From positions 186,001-250,000 of the forward strand of contig JAEXFD010000013.1 of NCBI GenBank assembly GCA_023400405.1: a stretch of DNA of 64,000 nt, written 5' to 3'. This DNA is from Pseudomonadota bacterium (GTDB lineage: Bacteria > Pseudomonadota > Alphaproteobacteria > Sphingomonadales > Sphingomonadaceae). Position 1 is the first letter of the stretch. The number at the start of each line of letters is the position of its first letter. The translations under genes and the position numbers were made by a program. The notes beneath the pieces are model-generated. The model worked only from the letters and a program-made list of their open reading frames with translations, was not told the DNA's origin and ran no database searches. Positions 56,123 to 64,000 of this stretch are shown piece after piece.

Positions 56123-57834
56123 ATTCCGATACCCGCGACGACCAGGATTCGACACGCCAGGAAGCGACGGGCGAGCCCGCCGGGAACCTGAGGGACGACG
56201 TCTCCTACAGCCCCACCGGCAACAAGCCGCATCAGCATTGGCGAAGCTCCACCGTGGTAGAGCCAGGGCTCGACCAGCGCGGCACGGTATTCTTCGCCGC
56301 GCTGCAGATGACGCGGATGCCGATGATCCTCACCGATCCGCGGCAGCCCGACAATCCGATCGCGTTCGCCAACAAGGCGTTCCTCGACCTGACCGGCTAT
56401 GCGGAGGGCGAAGTCGTCGGCCGCAATTGCCGCTTCCTGCAGGGAGCCGAGACGGATCGCGGCCATGTCCGCGAGCTCCGCGACGCGATTGCGCGCGAGG
56501 AAGCGATCTCGCTCGAAATCCTGAACTATCGCCGCGACGGCACGCCCTTCTGGAACGCGGTGTTCATCGCGCCGGTATATGACGACACCGGCGAGCTGCT
56601 CTACTTCTTCGCCAGCCAGCTCGACGTGACGCGCCGCCGCGCCTCCGAACAAGCCTTTCGCCAGGCGCAGAAGATGGAGGCGATCGGCCAGCTGACGGCG
56701 GGCCTGGCGCATGATTTCAACAATTTGCTCCAGGTCGTCGCCGGCAATATCGAGATCGTGCTCGGCGATGACTTGACCGATCGGCAGAAGCGCCTGCTCG
56801 GCAATGCCGGGCGTGCGGCCGAGCGCGGCACCCGGCTCACCCGCCAGTTGCTCGCCTTCGCGCGCAAGACTCGGCTCGAGCCGCGGCGCACCGATCTCAA
56901 TGCGCTGATCCACGATTTCGGCGACTTGCTCGAAAACACGGTCGGTGCCCAGATCCGGCTGGTCACGACCCTCGAACGGCGGCTGCCGGCCATCGAGATC
57001 GACCCCACGCACCTCGAAATGGCGGTGCTCAACGTGCTGCTCAACGCCCGCGATGCGATGACCCAGGGCGGCACCGTGACGATCGAGACGCGGCTGTGGA
57101 AGCTCAACGGCAATGCCGCGGCCCATCAGCTGCCCGAAGGCGATTATGTCGTGCTTAGCGTATCGGACGAAGGCGCCGGCATGAGCGAGGAAGTGCGCCA
57201 GCGTGCGACCGAGCCGTTCTTCACCACCAAGGGCAGCGAGCGCGGGACGGGACTTGGCCTCGCGATGGTCCACGGCTTCGTCCAGCAATCGCGCGGCCGG
57301 CTGGAGATCGAATCGACGCCCGGCGAAGGGACCACCGTGCGGATGCTGTTCCCCGTTGCAGGATCGGAAGCCATCGAAAGCGCGCCGGCTCCGCGCGGTG
57401 CGGTGCAGGGGAGCCGCGGAGGGTCAGAGACGATCCTGCTCGTCGAAGACAGCGACGACGTGCGCGCGCTCGCACAGGAGCAACTCGCCGCGCTCGGCTA
57501 CAAATTGATCATCGCGTCGAGCGGAGAGGATGCGCTTGCCCAGCTCGGCGACCAGCAAGTCGACTTGCTGTTCACCGATATCGTGATGCCGGGCGGGATG
57601 AGCGGCCTCGAGCTCGTCGAGCGGTTCCGTGCCCTGCGGCCGGAAACCCCGATCCTGATGACCACCGGCTATAACGAGGACCTCGTCGCCGACATTCCGC
57701 GCGGCACCCGGCTCGACGTGATTGGCAAGCCCTATCGGCGCGAGGAACTGGCCGATCGTGTCCGCGTCGCGCTCGAACGCAAGCCGGGACCGGAGGGCCA
57801 GGCCGAAAGCGCGTTCGGCGCCAAGGAAGGTTGA
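56119..57834 (+). CDS. Blue-light (LOV) hybrid sensor histidine kinase
   Basis: The 571-residue protein has a 55-residue tail, a LOV domain (about 58-170) with GRNCRFLQG, where Cys104 can form the flavin adduct, and a kinase helix (GQLTAGLAHDFNNLLQ, His198). An ATPase domain follows (NVLLNARDAM, SDEGAGMSEE, GTGLGLAMVHGF), then a C-terminal receiver domain (ILLVEDSDDVRAL, LLFTDIVMPGGMSG). It is cytoplasmic. Light should change autophosphorylation and phosphate transfer to its own receiver or a partner. GTG start with GAGGG six bases upstream. It follows hupC on the same strand, but a functional link to the hydrogenase is not shown. Confidence 0.9.
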   Translation: MNSDTRDDQDSTRQEATGEPAGNLRDDVSYSPTGNKPHQHWRSSTVVEPGLDQRGTVFFAALQMTRMPMILTDPRQPDNPIAFANKAFLDLTGYAEGEVVGRNCRFLQGAETDRGHVRELRDAIAREEAISLEILNYRRDGTPFWNAVFIAPVYDDTGELLYFFASQLDVTRRRASEQAFRQAQKMEAIGQLTAGLAHDFNNLLQVVAGNIEIVLGDDLTDRQKRLLGNAGRAAERGTRLTRQLLAFARKTRLEPRRTDLNALIHDFGDLLENTVGAQIRLVTTLERRLPAIEIDPTHLEMAVLNVLLNARDAMTQGGTVTIETRLWKLNGNAAAHQLPEGDYVVLSVSDEGAGMSEEVRQRATEPFFTTKGSERGTGLGLAMVHGFVQQSRGRLEIESTPGEGTTVRMLFPVAGSEAIESAPAPRGAVQGSRGGSETILLVEDSDDVRALAQEQLAALGYKLIIASSGEDALAQLGDQQVDLLFTDIVMPGGMSGLELVERFRALRPETPILMTTGYNEDLVADIPRGTRLDVIGKPYRREELADRVRVALERKPGPEGQAESAFGAKEG

Positions 57835-57904
57835 GCGGGCCCATCGCGCCGTCTCGGGGATTCCGACGCCAGCGAAGCCAATCGCGGGCTGCGTCGTTGT
57901 CGCG

Positions 57905-58495
57905 ATGATGCTGGTGTTCCTCGACTTCGAAGCGTCTTCGCTCGGCAAGCGAAGCTATCCGATCGAAGTCGCCTGGGTGTTCGAGGACGGGACATGCGAA
58001 ACCCACCTGATCCGCCCCGCCCCCGGCTGGGACGACTGGGATCCGGCGGCCGAGGCCATCCACCGCATCGCCCGTGCCACGCTGCTCGGTGACGGAGAGC
58101 CGCACGAGGCTGTCGCGCGGCGGATGCTCGAACGGCTTGCCGGCCACGACCTGCGCGCCAGCGCACCGTCCTGGGACGGCAAGTGGCTGAGCACGCTGCT
58201 GCGCGCCGCCGGCCTTCCCCGGCACGCGCTGCGGCTTGGGAGCAGCGATGCGGCACGGCACAGCGCGGCGGGCGAGATTCTCGCCGATCGCATTGCCGCG
58301 GAGGCGCTCGATCCCACGGTCGATGCCCTGCTCGCCCGGTTGGAAGCGCCGACCGGTCCGCCGGCCCATCGCGCGCTGGCGGACGCGCAGGCGGATCGCG
58401 ATCGGTGGCTCGCGGTCCGCGCGGAAGCCCGGCGGATCGCCGCGGCGGTGGACCAGAGCGATCGAGCGCCCGACGGCCAAACCCCGCGCGCTTGA
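57905..58495 (+). CDS. DEDDh 3'-5' exonuclease-like protein
   Basis: The 196-residue protein has the exonuclease motifs in order: MLVFLDFEASS (first Asp and Glu), PAAEAIHRIAR, a middle aspartate in PSWDGKWLSTLL, and HRALADAQADRD (His and final Asp). This is the RNase T/DnaQ type fold. Relatives trim RNA or DNA, and small stand-alone forms are common in alphaproteobacteria with unknown targets. Start is one of two adjacent ATGs (57905 or 57908). It is a single gene between the LOV kinase and the sugar carrier. Confidence 0.78.
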   Translation: MMLVFLDFEASSLGKRSYPIEVAWVFEDGTCETHLIRPAPGWDDWDPAAEAIHRIARATLLGDGEPHEAVARRMLERLAGHDLRASAPSWDGKWLSTLLRAAGLPRHALRLGSSDAARHSAAGEILADRIAAEALDPTVDALLARLEAPTGPPAHRALADAQADRDRWLAVRAEARRIAAAVDQSDRAPDGQTPRA

Positions 58496-58515
58496 CGCCG
58501 CCGGTATTGGCTTCA

Positions 58516-58528
58516 ATAGTCGGACTAT
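58516..58528. promoter_or_regulatory. Palindrome before the sugar carrier, candidate GntR operator
   Basis: A perfect 13-bp palindrome, ATAGTCGGACTAT, ends 38 bp before the carrier ATG. The core GTCGGACTA recurs before the AraD1-family gene at 63604-63612. Confidence 0.6.
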
Positions 58529-58566
58529 AGAGCCGGGCACGAACGGCGGGCGGAGAGGGATCGGGC

Positions 58567-59862
58567 ATGACAGCAACGCCGACTTCACGCGCGCAGCGTC
58601 CCGCCGCGAGCGCCGGTGCGCCGCCACGCCATAGTCCCGCGCTCGCGCTGCTCGCGTCGCTGTTCTTCATGTGGGGGTTCATCAGCGTCATCAACGGCAC
58701 GCTGCTGCCGCACCTGCGCAGCGTGTTCGCGCTCAGCTATTTCCAGACCGGGCTGATCGAATCGGTGTGGTTCATCGGCTATCTCCTCGCGTCCATCCCC
58801 GCCGCCAAGCTGATCGAGCGGATCGGCTATCAGCGCGCGCTGACCACCGGGCTCGCCGTGATGACGGTCGGGTCGCTGGGCATGATCCTCGCCGCCGCGC
58901 AGGGTTCCTATTGGATCACCATCGCCTCGCTTTTCGTGGTCTCCTGCGGGATCGCGGTGCTCCAGGTCGCGGCGAACCCCTATGTCGCCGCGATCGGCAC
59001 GCCGGAGAGCGCCGAATCGCGCCTTACGCTGGTGCAGGCGTTCAACACGACCGGGGACGTGCTGGCGATCCTGTTCGGCAAATATCTGATCCTCGCGCGC
59101 ACCACCGGGGGCACCGTCGCACAGGGCACCCAGCTCACCCATGACCAGCGCATCGCCGACGCGCAGGCGACGGAGCTGCCCTATCTGATCGTCGCGATCG
59201 TGCTCGCGATCCTCGCGCTGCTCATCGCACGCGCGAAGCTGCCCAAGCTCGGTGCCGCCACGCAGCGCGTTTCGGCCGAGGCGCGCCGCGGTCTGTCGCT
59301 CTTCGATCACCGCAACCTGATCCTCGGCTGTGTCGGCATCGCGCTGTGCGTGCTCGCCGAGATCGGGGTGGGCAGCTATTTCATCAATTTCGTCTCGCAG
59401 CCGAGCGTCGCCAATCTCACCCAGGCGCATGCCGCGACCTATCTCACCTTCTTCTGGGGCGGGATGATGGTCGGCCGCTTCCTCGGCGCGGCGCTGATGC
59501 GCAAGGTCGCACCGGAGCGTGTGCTCGCGCTGTTCGCGCTGGTGGCGATCGGCGGCTCGCTGGTCGCGGTGTTCGTGCCGGGGCCGGCGGCGATGTATGG
59601 GCTGATCACGGTGGGGCTCGGCATCTCGATCATGTTTCCGGCGATCTTCGCGCTGGCGATCCGCGGGCTGGGGCCGCTCACCGAGGAAGGCTCGGGGCTG
59701 CTCATCATGTCGATCGCCGGCGGCGCGCTCGCCTCGATCCAGGGACGGATCGCCGACGCCTATGGCCTGCATTGGGGCTTCCTGGTGACGGCTGCCTGCA
59801 GCCTCTACGTGCTGTTCTATGCGCTATGGGGGTCGAAGCCCGCCGCTATTCCGGCAGCGTGA
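58567..59862 (+). CDS. FucP/GluP-type sugar:proton symporter (MFS)
   Basis: The 431-residue carrier has twelve predicted helices and the FHS-family signatures FFMWGFISVINGTLLPHLRSVFALSYFQTGLI, AAKLIERIGYQRALTTGLAVMTVGSLG and LQVAANPYVAAIG, which mark L-fucose, glucose or galactose permeases. The gene converges with the GH3 gene and overlaps it by 17 bp. It likely takes up the sugar released by that enzyme. The operator-like palindrome upstream points to shared control with the AraD1-type gene. Confidence 0.88.
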   Translation: MTATPTSRAQRPAASAGAPPRHSPALALLASLFFMWGFISVINGTLLPHLRSVFALSYFQTGLIESVWFIGYLLASIPAAKLIERIGYQRALTTGLAVMTVGSLGMILAAAQGSYWITIASLFVVSCGIAVLQVAANPYVAAIGTPESAESRLTLVQAFNTTGDVLAILFGKYLILARTTGGTVAQGTQLTHDQRIADAQATELPYLIVAIVLAILALLIARAKLPKLGAATQRVSAEARRGLSLFDHRNLILGCVGIALCVLAEIGVGSYFINFVSQPSVANLTQAHAATYLTFFWGGMMVGRFLGAALMRKVAPERVLALFALVAIGGSLVAVFVPGPAAMYGLITVGLGISIMFPAIFALAIRGLGPLTEEGSGLLIMSIAGGALASIQGRIADAYGLHWGFLVTAACSLYVLFYALWGSKPAAIPAA

Positions 59863-62500
59863 CCCCGCTCGCCACGTCGAACGTCCCCGCCTGGACCGGC
59901 ACGCCGGTTTCCGGCTGCCCCGATCCCACCGTGACTCGATAGCGCCCCGCCAGCACCTTGCTGACGCCATCGACGGTGACTGCGCTGAGGTCGCGCGGGC
60001 TCAGCTCGAAGCGGATGCGCCGTGCCTCGCCGGGCGCGAGCGCCACCCGCTGGAACCCCCGCAAGGCGATCCGCGGGGCGCCGGGATCGTCGGGAAAGCC
60101 CAGATAGAGCTGCGCCACTTCCTCGCCGGCGCGGTCGCCGGCGTTGCGCACTTCGGTGGTGACGCGGATGCCCTTGGACGCCCCACCCGTCACCGGCGCC
60201 ACATCGAGCGGCGCATAGGCGAAGCGCGTGTAGCTGAGGCCATAGCCGAATGGATAGACCGGCGTTCCGGCGAAGTAGCGATAGGTCCGCCCCGCCATCG
60301 CATAGTCGCCGAACGGCGGCAGATCGTCGACGCTGCGATAGAAAGTAAGTGGCAGCCGGCCCGAGGGATTGGCCCGGCCCGACAGGATATTGGCGATGGC
60401 GAGCCCGCCCGACTGGCCGGGATACCAGGCCTCAAGGATCGCGCCGGCATTGTCCTTGGCCCATGCAAGATTGATCGGGCTGCCGTTCATCGCGACGACG
60501 ACCAGCGGCTTGCCCGTCGCCTTGGCGCGTTCGAGCAGCGCTTGCTGGTCGGCCGGCAAGTCGAGGGTGGTCCTGTCGCCGCCCTTGAAGCCCGGGATCT
60601 GCACCGGCGATTCCTCGGCCTCCAGATCCGAAGTGAGCCCGACGACCGCGATCACCACGTCCGCACTCCCAGCCGCGGCAGCGAGGTCGCGCTCGGGGCT
60701 GGCCGAGATGCGCTTCCACACCAAGCCGACGCCGGTGGTGCCGGTATGCGCATCGCCGGTGACTTCGATCGGATAGCGCCGGCCCTTTTCCAGCCGTACC
60801 GTCTTCATCGTCGGCAGGCTGCCCCAGGGCGCGTCCTTCAGATCGACGAACGGCTTGCCCTGGAAGTTGAGCGTCCCGCTCATGAAACCGGACAGGCCCA
60901 GCCTGTAGCTGCCGCTCTCGGGCGGGACGAGGAAGCCGCTCCAGACGACGCGATGATGGTCCGAAACCTGGGCGAGATCGAGGCTGCGGCCCTCGACTCC
61001 AGGCTCGACCCGGCTCACCACCGGCGCATCGGCGAAACGGGCAGTGCGCGCGAAATCGGCGAACGTGCCCGGCGCAAACCGGGCGGGAGGCGACCCCAGG
61101 ATGTTGTAATAGCGCGCGAGCAGGCCCGGCCGGCCGTCGGGAGACCGCAGCGCCAGGGTGGGCACCGGATCGCCGTCGGTGTAGCTCTCGCCGAACGGGG
61201 CATAGGTGATCTGCGCACCGGGGAAGGTCCGGCGCAGCCCGTCGAGCACCGAAATCGGGGGCGCGGAATTGGGCGAGGAATAATTGCCGCGCAGCACCCG
61301 CGTCGCATCGCCGAGCGGACCGACCACCGCGATGCGCAGGCTCGGGCGAAGCGGCAGCACCCCGTCGTTCTTGAGCAGAACCAGGCTCTTCTCGGCCGTC
61401 GCCAGCGCCAGCGCACCATGTTCGGGCGCACCGATCTTAGTAAAGTCGCCGCTCGGCTTGCGGATACCCGGCAAGTCGCCATTGCGCAGCCGAGCCGAGA
61501 ACAGCCGGACGAGCGTCCGATCGATATCGCCTTCGGTAATCAGCCCGCGCTTCAGCGCCTCGCGATAGCGATCGGCCAGGCCCGCAGTGTCGGAGAGCGT
61601 GCCGGTATGGCATTCATTGTCGACCCCCGCGCGCATCGCCGCCGCCACTGCCGCGGCGGGATCGGGCGCGTAGTGATGATTGTCGCTGATGTCCTTCACC
61701 GCGTCGCAATCGGAGACGACATAGCCGCTAAAGCCCCAGGCGCCGCGGAGATGCTCCTTGAGCAGTTCGTCGCTGGCGCAGGCGGGCTGGCCATCGATGC
61801 GATTATAGGCGCACATCACCGATCCCGCCTTGCCTTCCACGATCGCGGCGCGGAAGGCGGGAAGATAGGTGTCTTCCAGATCGTGGCGCGAAATGAAGAC
61901 GTTGGCGCTGTGCCGAGTCGATTCGGGGCCCGAATGGACCGCGAAATGCTTCGGTGTGGCGATCACGTTGGGGAGACCGGGCTCGGGGCCCTGCATCCCG
62001 GTGACGAAGGCGACCGCCATGCGCGCGGTCAGATAGGGATCCTCGCCATAGGTTTCCTGGCCCCGCCCCCAGCGCGGATCGCGGAAGATGTTGATGTTGG
62101 GCGACCAGGTATCGAGCCCCGTGCCGATCCGCCCCATCCGCCCAGTCTGCCGCGCCAGCGCATGGAGCCCGCGCACTTCGCTGCTGATCGTGTCGGCGAC
62201 GCGGTTGACCAGCGGCGCATCGAAGGTCGCGGCGAGGCCGATCGGCTCGGCGAAATTGGTGGTCGGCAGGCTGCCGATCGCGCCGTGGAGCGATTCGGTC
62301 CACCAATTATAGGCGGGGATGTTCAGCCGCGGGATAGCCGGCGCGGTGTTGAGCAGCTGCTCGACCTTCTCGTCGAGCGTCAGCCGGGCGACCGTCTCGC
62401 TCGCCAGCTTCTCGGCGGCCGTCTGGGCGGAAGCGACGACCGGCAGGCAGGCCACGCCGGCAAGCAGCAACGCTCCGAATCGCAGTGTCGAATTGGCCAT
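59846..62500 (-). CDS. Exported GH3 family beta-glycosidase (xylosidase/glucosidase) with PA14 domain
   Basis: The 884-residue enzyme has a signal peptide (residues 1-26, VASAQ), the GH3 barrel (YNWWTESLHGAIG, SPNINIFRDPRWGRGQETYGEDP, KHFAVHSGPESTRH), and the nucleophile Asp264 in VVSDCDAV. The SDCDAV form and YNWW are frequent in beta-xylosidase and bifunctional arabinofuranosidase members. A PA14-type insertion (about 430-570; SGFLVPPESGSYRLGLSGF) splits the second domain, and a fibronectin-like end closes the protein (TEVRNAGDRAGEEVAQLYL). It probably acts in the periplasm on plant-derived oligosaccharides. The carrier, the regulator and AraD1 support pentose use. Confidence 0.9.
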   Translation of the reverse strand: MANSTLRFGALLLAGVACLPVVASAQTAAEKLASETVARLTLDEKVEQLLNTAPAIPRLNIPAYNWWTESLHGAIGSLPTTNFAEPIGLAATFDAPLVNRVADTISSEVRGLHALARQTGRMGRIGTGLDTWSPNINIFRDPRWGRGQETYGEDPYLTARMAVAFVTGMQGPEPGLPNVIATPKHFAVHSGPESTRHSANVFISRHDLEDTYLPAFRAAIVEGKAGSVMCAYNRIDGQPACASDELLKEHLRGAWGFSGYVVSDCDAVKDISDNHHYAPDPAAAVAAAMRAGVDNECHTGTLSDTAGLADRYREALKRGLITEGDIDRTLVRLFSARLRNGDLPGIRKPSGDFTKIGAPEHGALALATAEKSLVLLKNDGVLPLRPSLRIAVVGPLGDATRVLRGNYSSPNSAPPISVLDGLRRTFPGAQITYAPFGESYTDGDPVPTLALRSPDGRPGLLARYYNILGSPPARFAPGTFADFARTARFADAPVVSRVEPGVEGRSLDLAQVSDHHRVVWSGFLVPPESGSYRLGLSGFMSGTLNFQGKPFVDLKDAPWGSLPTMKTVRLEKGRRYPIEVTGDAHTGTTGVGLVWKRISASPERDLAAAAGSADVVIAVVGLTSDLEAEESPVQIPGFKGGDRTTLDLPADQQALLERAKATGKPLVVVAMNGSPINLAWAKDNAGAILEAWYPGQSGGLAIANILSGRANPSGRLPLTFYRSVDDLPPFGDYAMAGRTYRYFAGTPVYPFGYGLSYTRFAYAPLDVAPVTGGASKGIRVTTEVRNAGDRAGEEVAQLYLGFPDDPGAPRIALRGFQRVALAPGEARRIRFELSPRDLSAVTVDGVSKVLAGRYRVTVGSGQPETGVPVQAGTFDVASGVTLPE

Positions 62501-62592
62501 ATCCAGGGTTCCTCTCGCCTGTGCCCGGCCGGATTACTCCGAGCGAATGGTAGCGTAGTTCGTTCGACCGGGGAGCCTCAATAGCACCACGA

Positions 62593-62604
62593 CTAAGATC
62601 TTAG
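62593..62604. promoter_or_regulatory. 12-bp palindrome upstream of the GH3 gene
   Basis: CTAAGATCTTAG lies about 95 bp before the GH3 start, in a 246-bp gap with no gene. A TTCGGAC stretch at 62648-62654 recalls part of the GntR operator core. The palindrome could be an operator for another regulator. Confidence 0.35.
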
Positions 62605-62746
62605 ACGCCGAGGCGCGGATTCACTCGTCCGCCAATAAGCAGACAAATTCGGACGAAGGAGGCGAGGGATGCAGCGCGGGAGACGGCTTTGGCCGATCCC
62701 AGTCTCTACGCCTGAGGTCTTCGCTAGCCCATCGGGCGGCGCGGCA

Positions 62747-63514
62747 TCACATCGAAGAGCGCGTATCCTCGAGCGCGAGTTCGACCAGGGCGCGCATCGC
62801 CTCGCTCGCCGCTTCGGCGTCGCCCGCGGCAATCGCTTCATAGACGCGGACGTGATCGGGCAAGGGATCGCGCGGCAGCGCTCGCGCCCGCTGCTTGAAC
62901 TGCGTCGTCCAGTTGACCGCAGCGCCGATGCTCGCGCTCAACGCGATCAGCGCGTTGTTGTGGGTCGCCTGGAGCACGGCGTCGTGGAAATCGCGGTCGG
63001 CGGCCCGGCCCGGTTCGGTCGCCAGGGTAAAGCGGCGCATCCTGGCGAGCGCGTCCTTCATCGCCTTGAGATCGGGCTTCTCGCGCCGCTCGGCCGCGAA
63101 CCGGGCGGCGGCGGGCTCGACGACCGCACGCAGCTCGAACAGGTCGCGGACGAAATCCAGATCGGGTTCCCCCGAAAAAGCCCAGCCGAGCACGGCCGGA
63201 TCGAGCATGTTCCAGCGATTGCGCGGCAGCACCCGCGTCCCGGCCTTGGGACGGCTTTCGACCAGGCCTTTCGCCGTCAGCACCTGCACCGCCTCGCGAT
63301 AGGCACTGCGCGAAACGTCGAGCGCCTCGGAATTGGCGACTTCCCCGGTCAGCCGCTCGCCCGGCGCGATCTGCCCGGAGACGATGGCAGTGCCGAGATA
63401 ATGGGCGACGGCGCCGCGCAGGCGGCGGCCCGACCCCTTGGGAGAAGGCGTCAGCCGGCCGCCGGGCGGGAGCGCAGGGGAAAGCACCGATGCCTTGTCC
63501 TTTTCCGATGCCAT
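62747..63514 (-). CDS. GntR-family regulator, FadR (FCD) type
   Basis: The 255-residue protein has a winged helix (VAHYLGTAIVSGQIAPGERL, SRSAYREAVQVLTAKGLVESRPKAGTRVLP) and an all-helical FCD domain (FVRDLFELRAVVEPAAARFAAER, DRDFHDAVLQATHNNALI, HVRVYEAIAAGDAEAASEAM), whose Asp and His residues usually bind a metal and a sugar acid. It is divergent from the AraD1-family gene. An inverted repeat in the spacer (GTCCGA and TCGGAC, 63592-63610), plus the related palindrome before the carrier, are probable targets. It is likely a repressor relieved by a sugar acid. Confidence 0.88.
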   Translation of the reverse strand: MASEKDKASVLSPALPPGGRLTPSPKGSGRRLRGAVAHYLGTAIVSGQIAPGERLTGEVANSEALDVSRSAYREAVQVLTAKGLVESRPKAGTRVLPRNRWNMLDPAVLGWAFSGEPDLDFVRDLFELRAVVEPAAARFAAERREKPDLKAMKDALARMRRFTLATEPGRAADRDFHDAVLQATHNNALIALSASIGAAVNWTTQFKQRARALPRDPLPDHVRVYEAIAAGDAEAASEAMRALVELALEDTRSSM

Positions 63515-63591
63515 CTCCCGGTGCTACTCCCGTGTTCTCGCGGCATCTTATCGACGCAAGCAGGCGCGCCATGCAAGTTGCGTTTCGGCCG

Positions 63592-63614
63592 GTCCGAAAA
63601 TATGTCGGACTAAT
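63592..63614. promoter_or_regulatory. Inverted repeat in the GntR/AraD1 spacer, candidate operator
   Basis: GTCCGA and TCGGAC form a 6-bp inverted repeat with a 7-bp spacer. The right arm lies in ATGTCGGACTAAT, which shares GTCGGACTA with the palindrome before the sugar carrier. It is 18 bp before the downstream GTG start. Confidence 0.6.
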
Positions 63615-63631
63615 CAGCGGGAGAGACGGGC

Positions 63632-64000
63632 GTGCGCCTATTGCAGCATCGGGACGCCGACGGCACGCGCCGGGTGATCGCCGCCCGGGCGGAGGGGGCA
63701 GGCTTCGTGGTCGGCGTGACGGACGTCCGCCGCCTGGCGATGCGCGCTATCGAGCGCGGTGAGACGCTGGCCGAGGCAGTGGACGCGCTCGGCGTCGACG
63801 GCAGCGTCGATCTCGGCGCCGCGCTCGACGCAGGCGAACTGCTCGCCCCGATCGACCATCCCGATCCGGCCCACCTGATCCTCAGCGGCACCGGGCTCAC
63901 GCATCTCGGCTCGGCCGAAGGGCGCGACAAGATGCACCGCGAAGCCGTGGCCGCCGAGCAGCAGACCGACAGTATGCGGATGTTCCTGGAAGGTGTCGCC
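63632..64000 (+). CDS. AraD1/GguC-family (fumarylacetoacetase-fold) protein, N-terminal part
   Basis: The first 123 codons of a gene that continues past the right edge. The start RLLQHRDADGTRRVIAAR and the segment PDPAHLILSGTGLTHLGSAEGRDKMH are what I recognise from AraD1/GguC proteins. These are FAH-fold members linked to oxidative arabinose and xylose use, with proposed 2-keto-3-deoxy-pentonate dehydratase roles. GTG start with a GGGAGAGA ribosome site. It is divergent from the FadR-type GntR gene and near the GH3 enzyme and carrier, consistent with a non-phosphorylative pentose pathway. Confidence 0.78.
   Translation, partial: MRLLQHRDADGTRRVIAARAEGAGFVVGVTDVRRLAMRAIERGETLAEAVDALGVDGSVDLGAALDAGELLAPIDHPDPAHLILSGTGLTHLGSAEGRDKMHREAVAAEQQTDSMRMFLEGVA

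Noticed and set aside
55909..57288. 459-codon minus-strand frame opposite the LOV kinase
   Set aside because: The plus strand encodes LOV, kinase and receiver motifs in one frame. The antisense product is Arg/Ala/Glu-rich low-complexity sequence.
59819..62584. 921-codon plus-strand frame opposite the GH3 gene
   Set aside because: It is an antisense shadow. The minus strand has a signal peptide, the GH3 nucleophile motif and a PA14 domain.

Overview
The window is about 64 kb of GC-rich, gene-dense DNA that looks like an aerobic alphaproteobacterium, most probably a sphingomonad (Sphingomonas or a close relative). This is an inference from the three TonB-dependent receptors, the FecI/FecR-type regulation, the GH3 glycosidase next to a FucP-type sugar carrier, and the AraD1-type sugar-acid gene. 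No rRNA, tRNA, CRISPR array, insertion sequence or phage gene was seen. Genes are packed into operons, usually with 1-4 base stop/start overlaps.

Region 1 (1-2021) is a cell-surface signalling set: ECF sigma factor, FecR-like anti-sigma factor, and the start of a TonB-dependent receptor with an STN domain.

Region 2 (2157-25994) is a catabolic island that is the best candidate for an undescribed system. It encodes LeuCD-type hydratase subunits, a type III CoA-transferase, an HMG-CoA-lyase-type aldolase, an isochorismatase-fold amidase, two PuuE-like NodB-fold hydrolases, two related methyltransferase-fold proteins of unknown reaction, two small helical proteins, a VOC protein, an FMN/4Fe-4S/FAD reductase, an SDR, an aldehyde dehydrogenase, a maleate-isomerase-type protein, an FAD monooxygenase, an alpha/beta-hydrolase that has lost its Ser and His, a TonB receptor and an MFS carrier. 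A 22-bp near-palindrome occurs five times, always at the head of these operons (5368, 10438, 11441, 18411, 23280). It is the likely operator of the HutC-type GntR regulator at 11470-12246. My working model, inferred only, is: cyclic imide or related N-heterocycle to half-amide, to alkylmaleate, to alkylmalate, to malyl-CoA ester, to 2-oxoacid plus acyl-CoA.

Region 3 (26078-35082) holds an AstD-like aldehyde dehydrogenase, a zinc-uptake unit (small CPxC membrane protein, ZnuD-like receptor, Fur-family regulator), and a proline-catabolism pair (bifunctional PutA plus an Lrp-type regulator).

Region 4 (35098-55961) is a complete uptake [NiFe]-hydrogenase locus. The minus strand carries hupD-F-G-H-I-J-K, hypA-B-C-D-E, hupR-T-U-V and hypF; the plus strand carries hupS-L-E-C. 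The small subunit has the six-cysteine proximal-cluster signature of oxygen-tolerant enzymes. hupUV encode a regulatory H2 sensor coupled to the kinase HupT and the NtrC-type regulator HupR. Textbook sigma-54 promoters (TGGCAC-N5-TTGCT) precede both hupS and hupD, each with a shared TGGAAAGCGG element 65-75 bp further upstream.

Region 5 (56119-64000) contains a LOV-domain hybrid histidine kinase, a DEDDh exonuclease, and a sugar-use module: FucP-type carrier, GH3 glycosidase, FadR-type GntR regulator and the start of an AraD1-family gene. The carrier and AraD1 promoters share a GTCGGACTA operator core.
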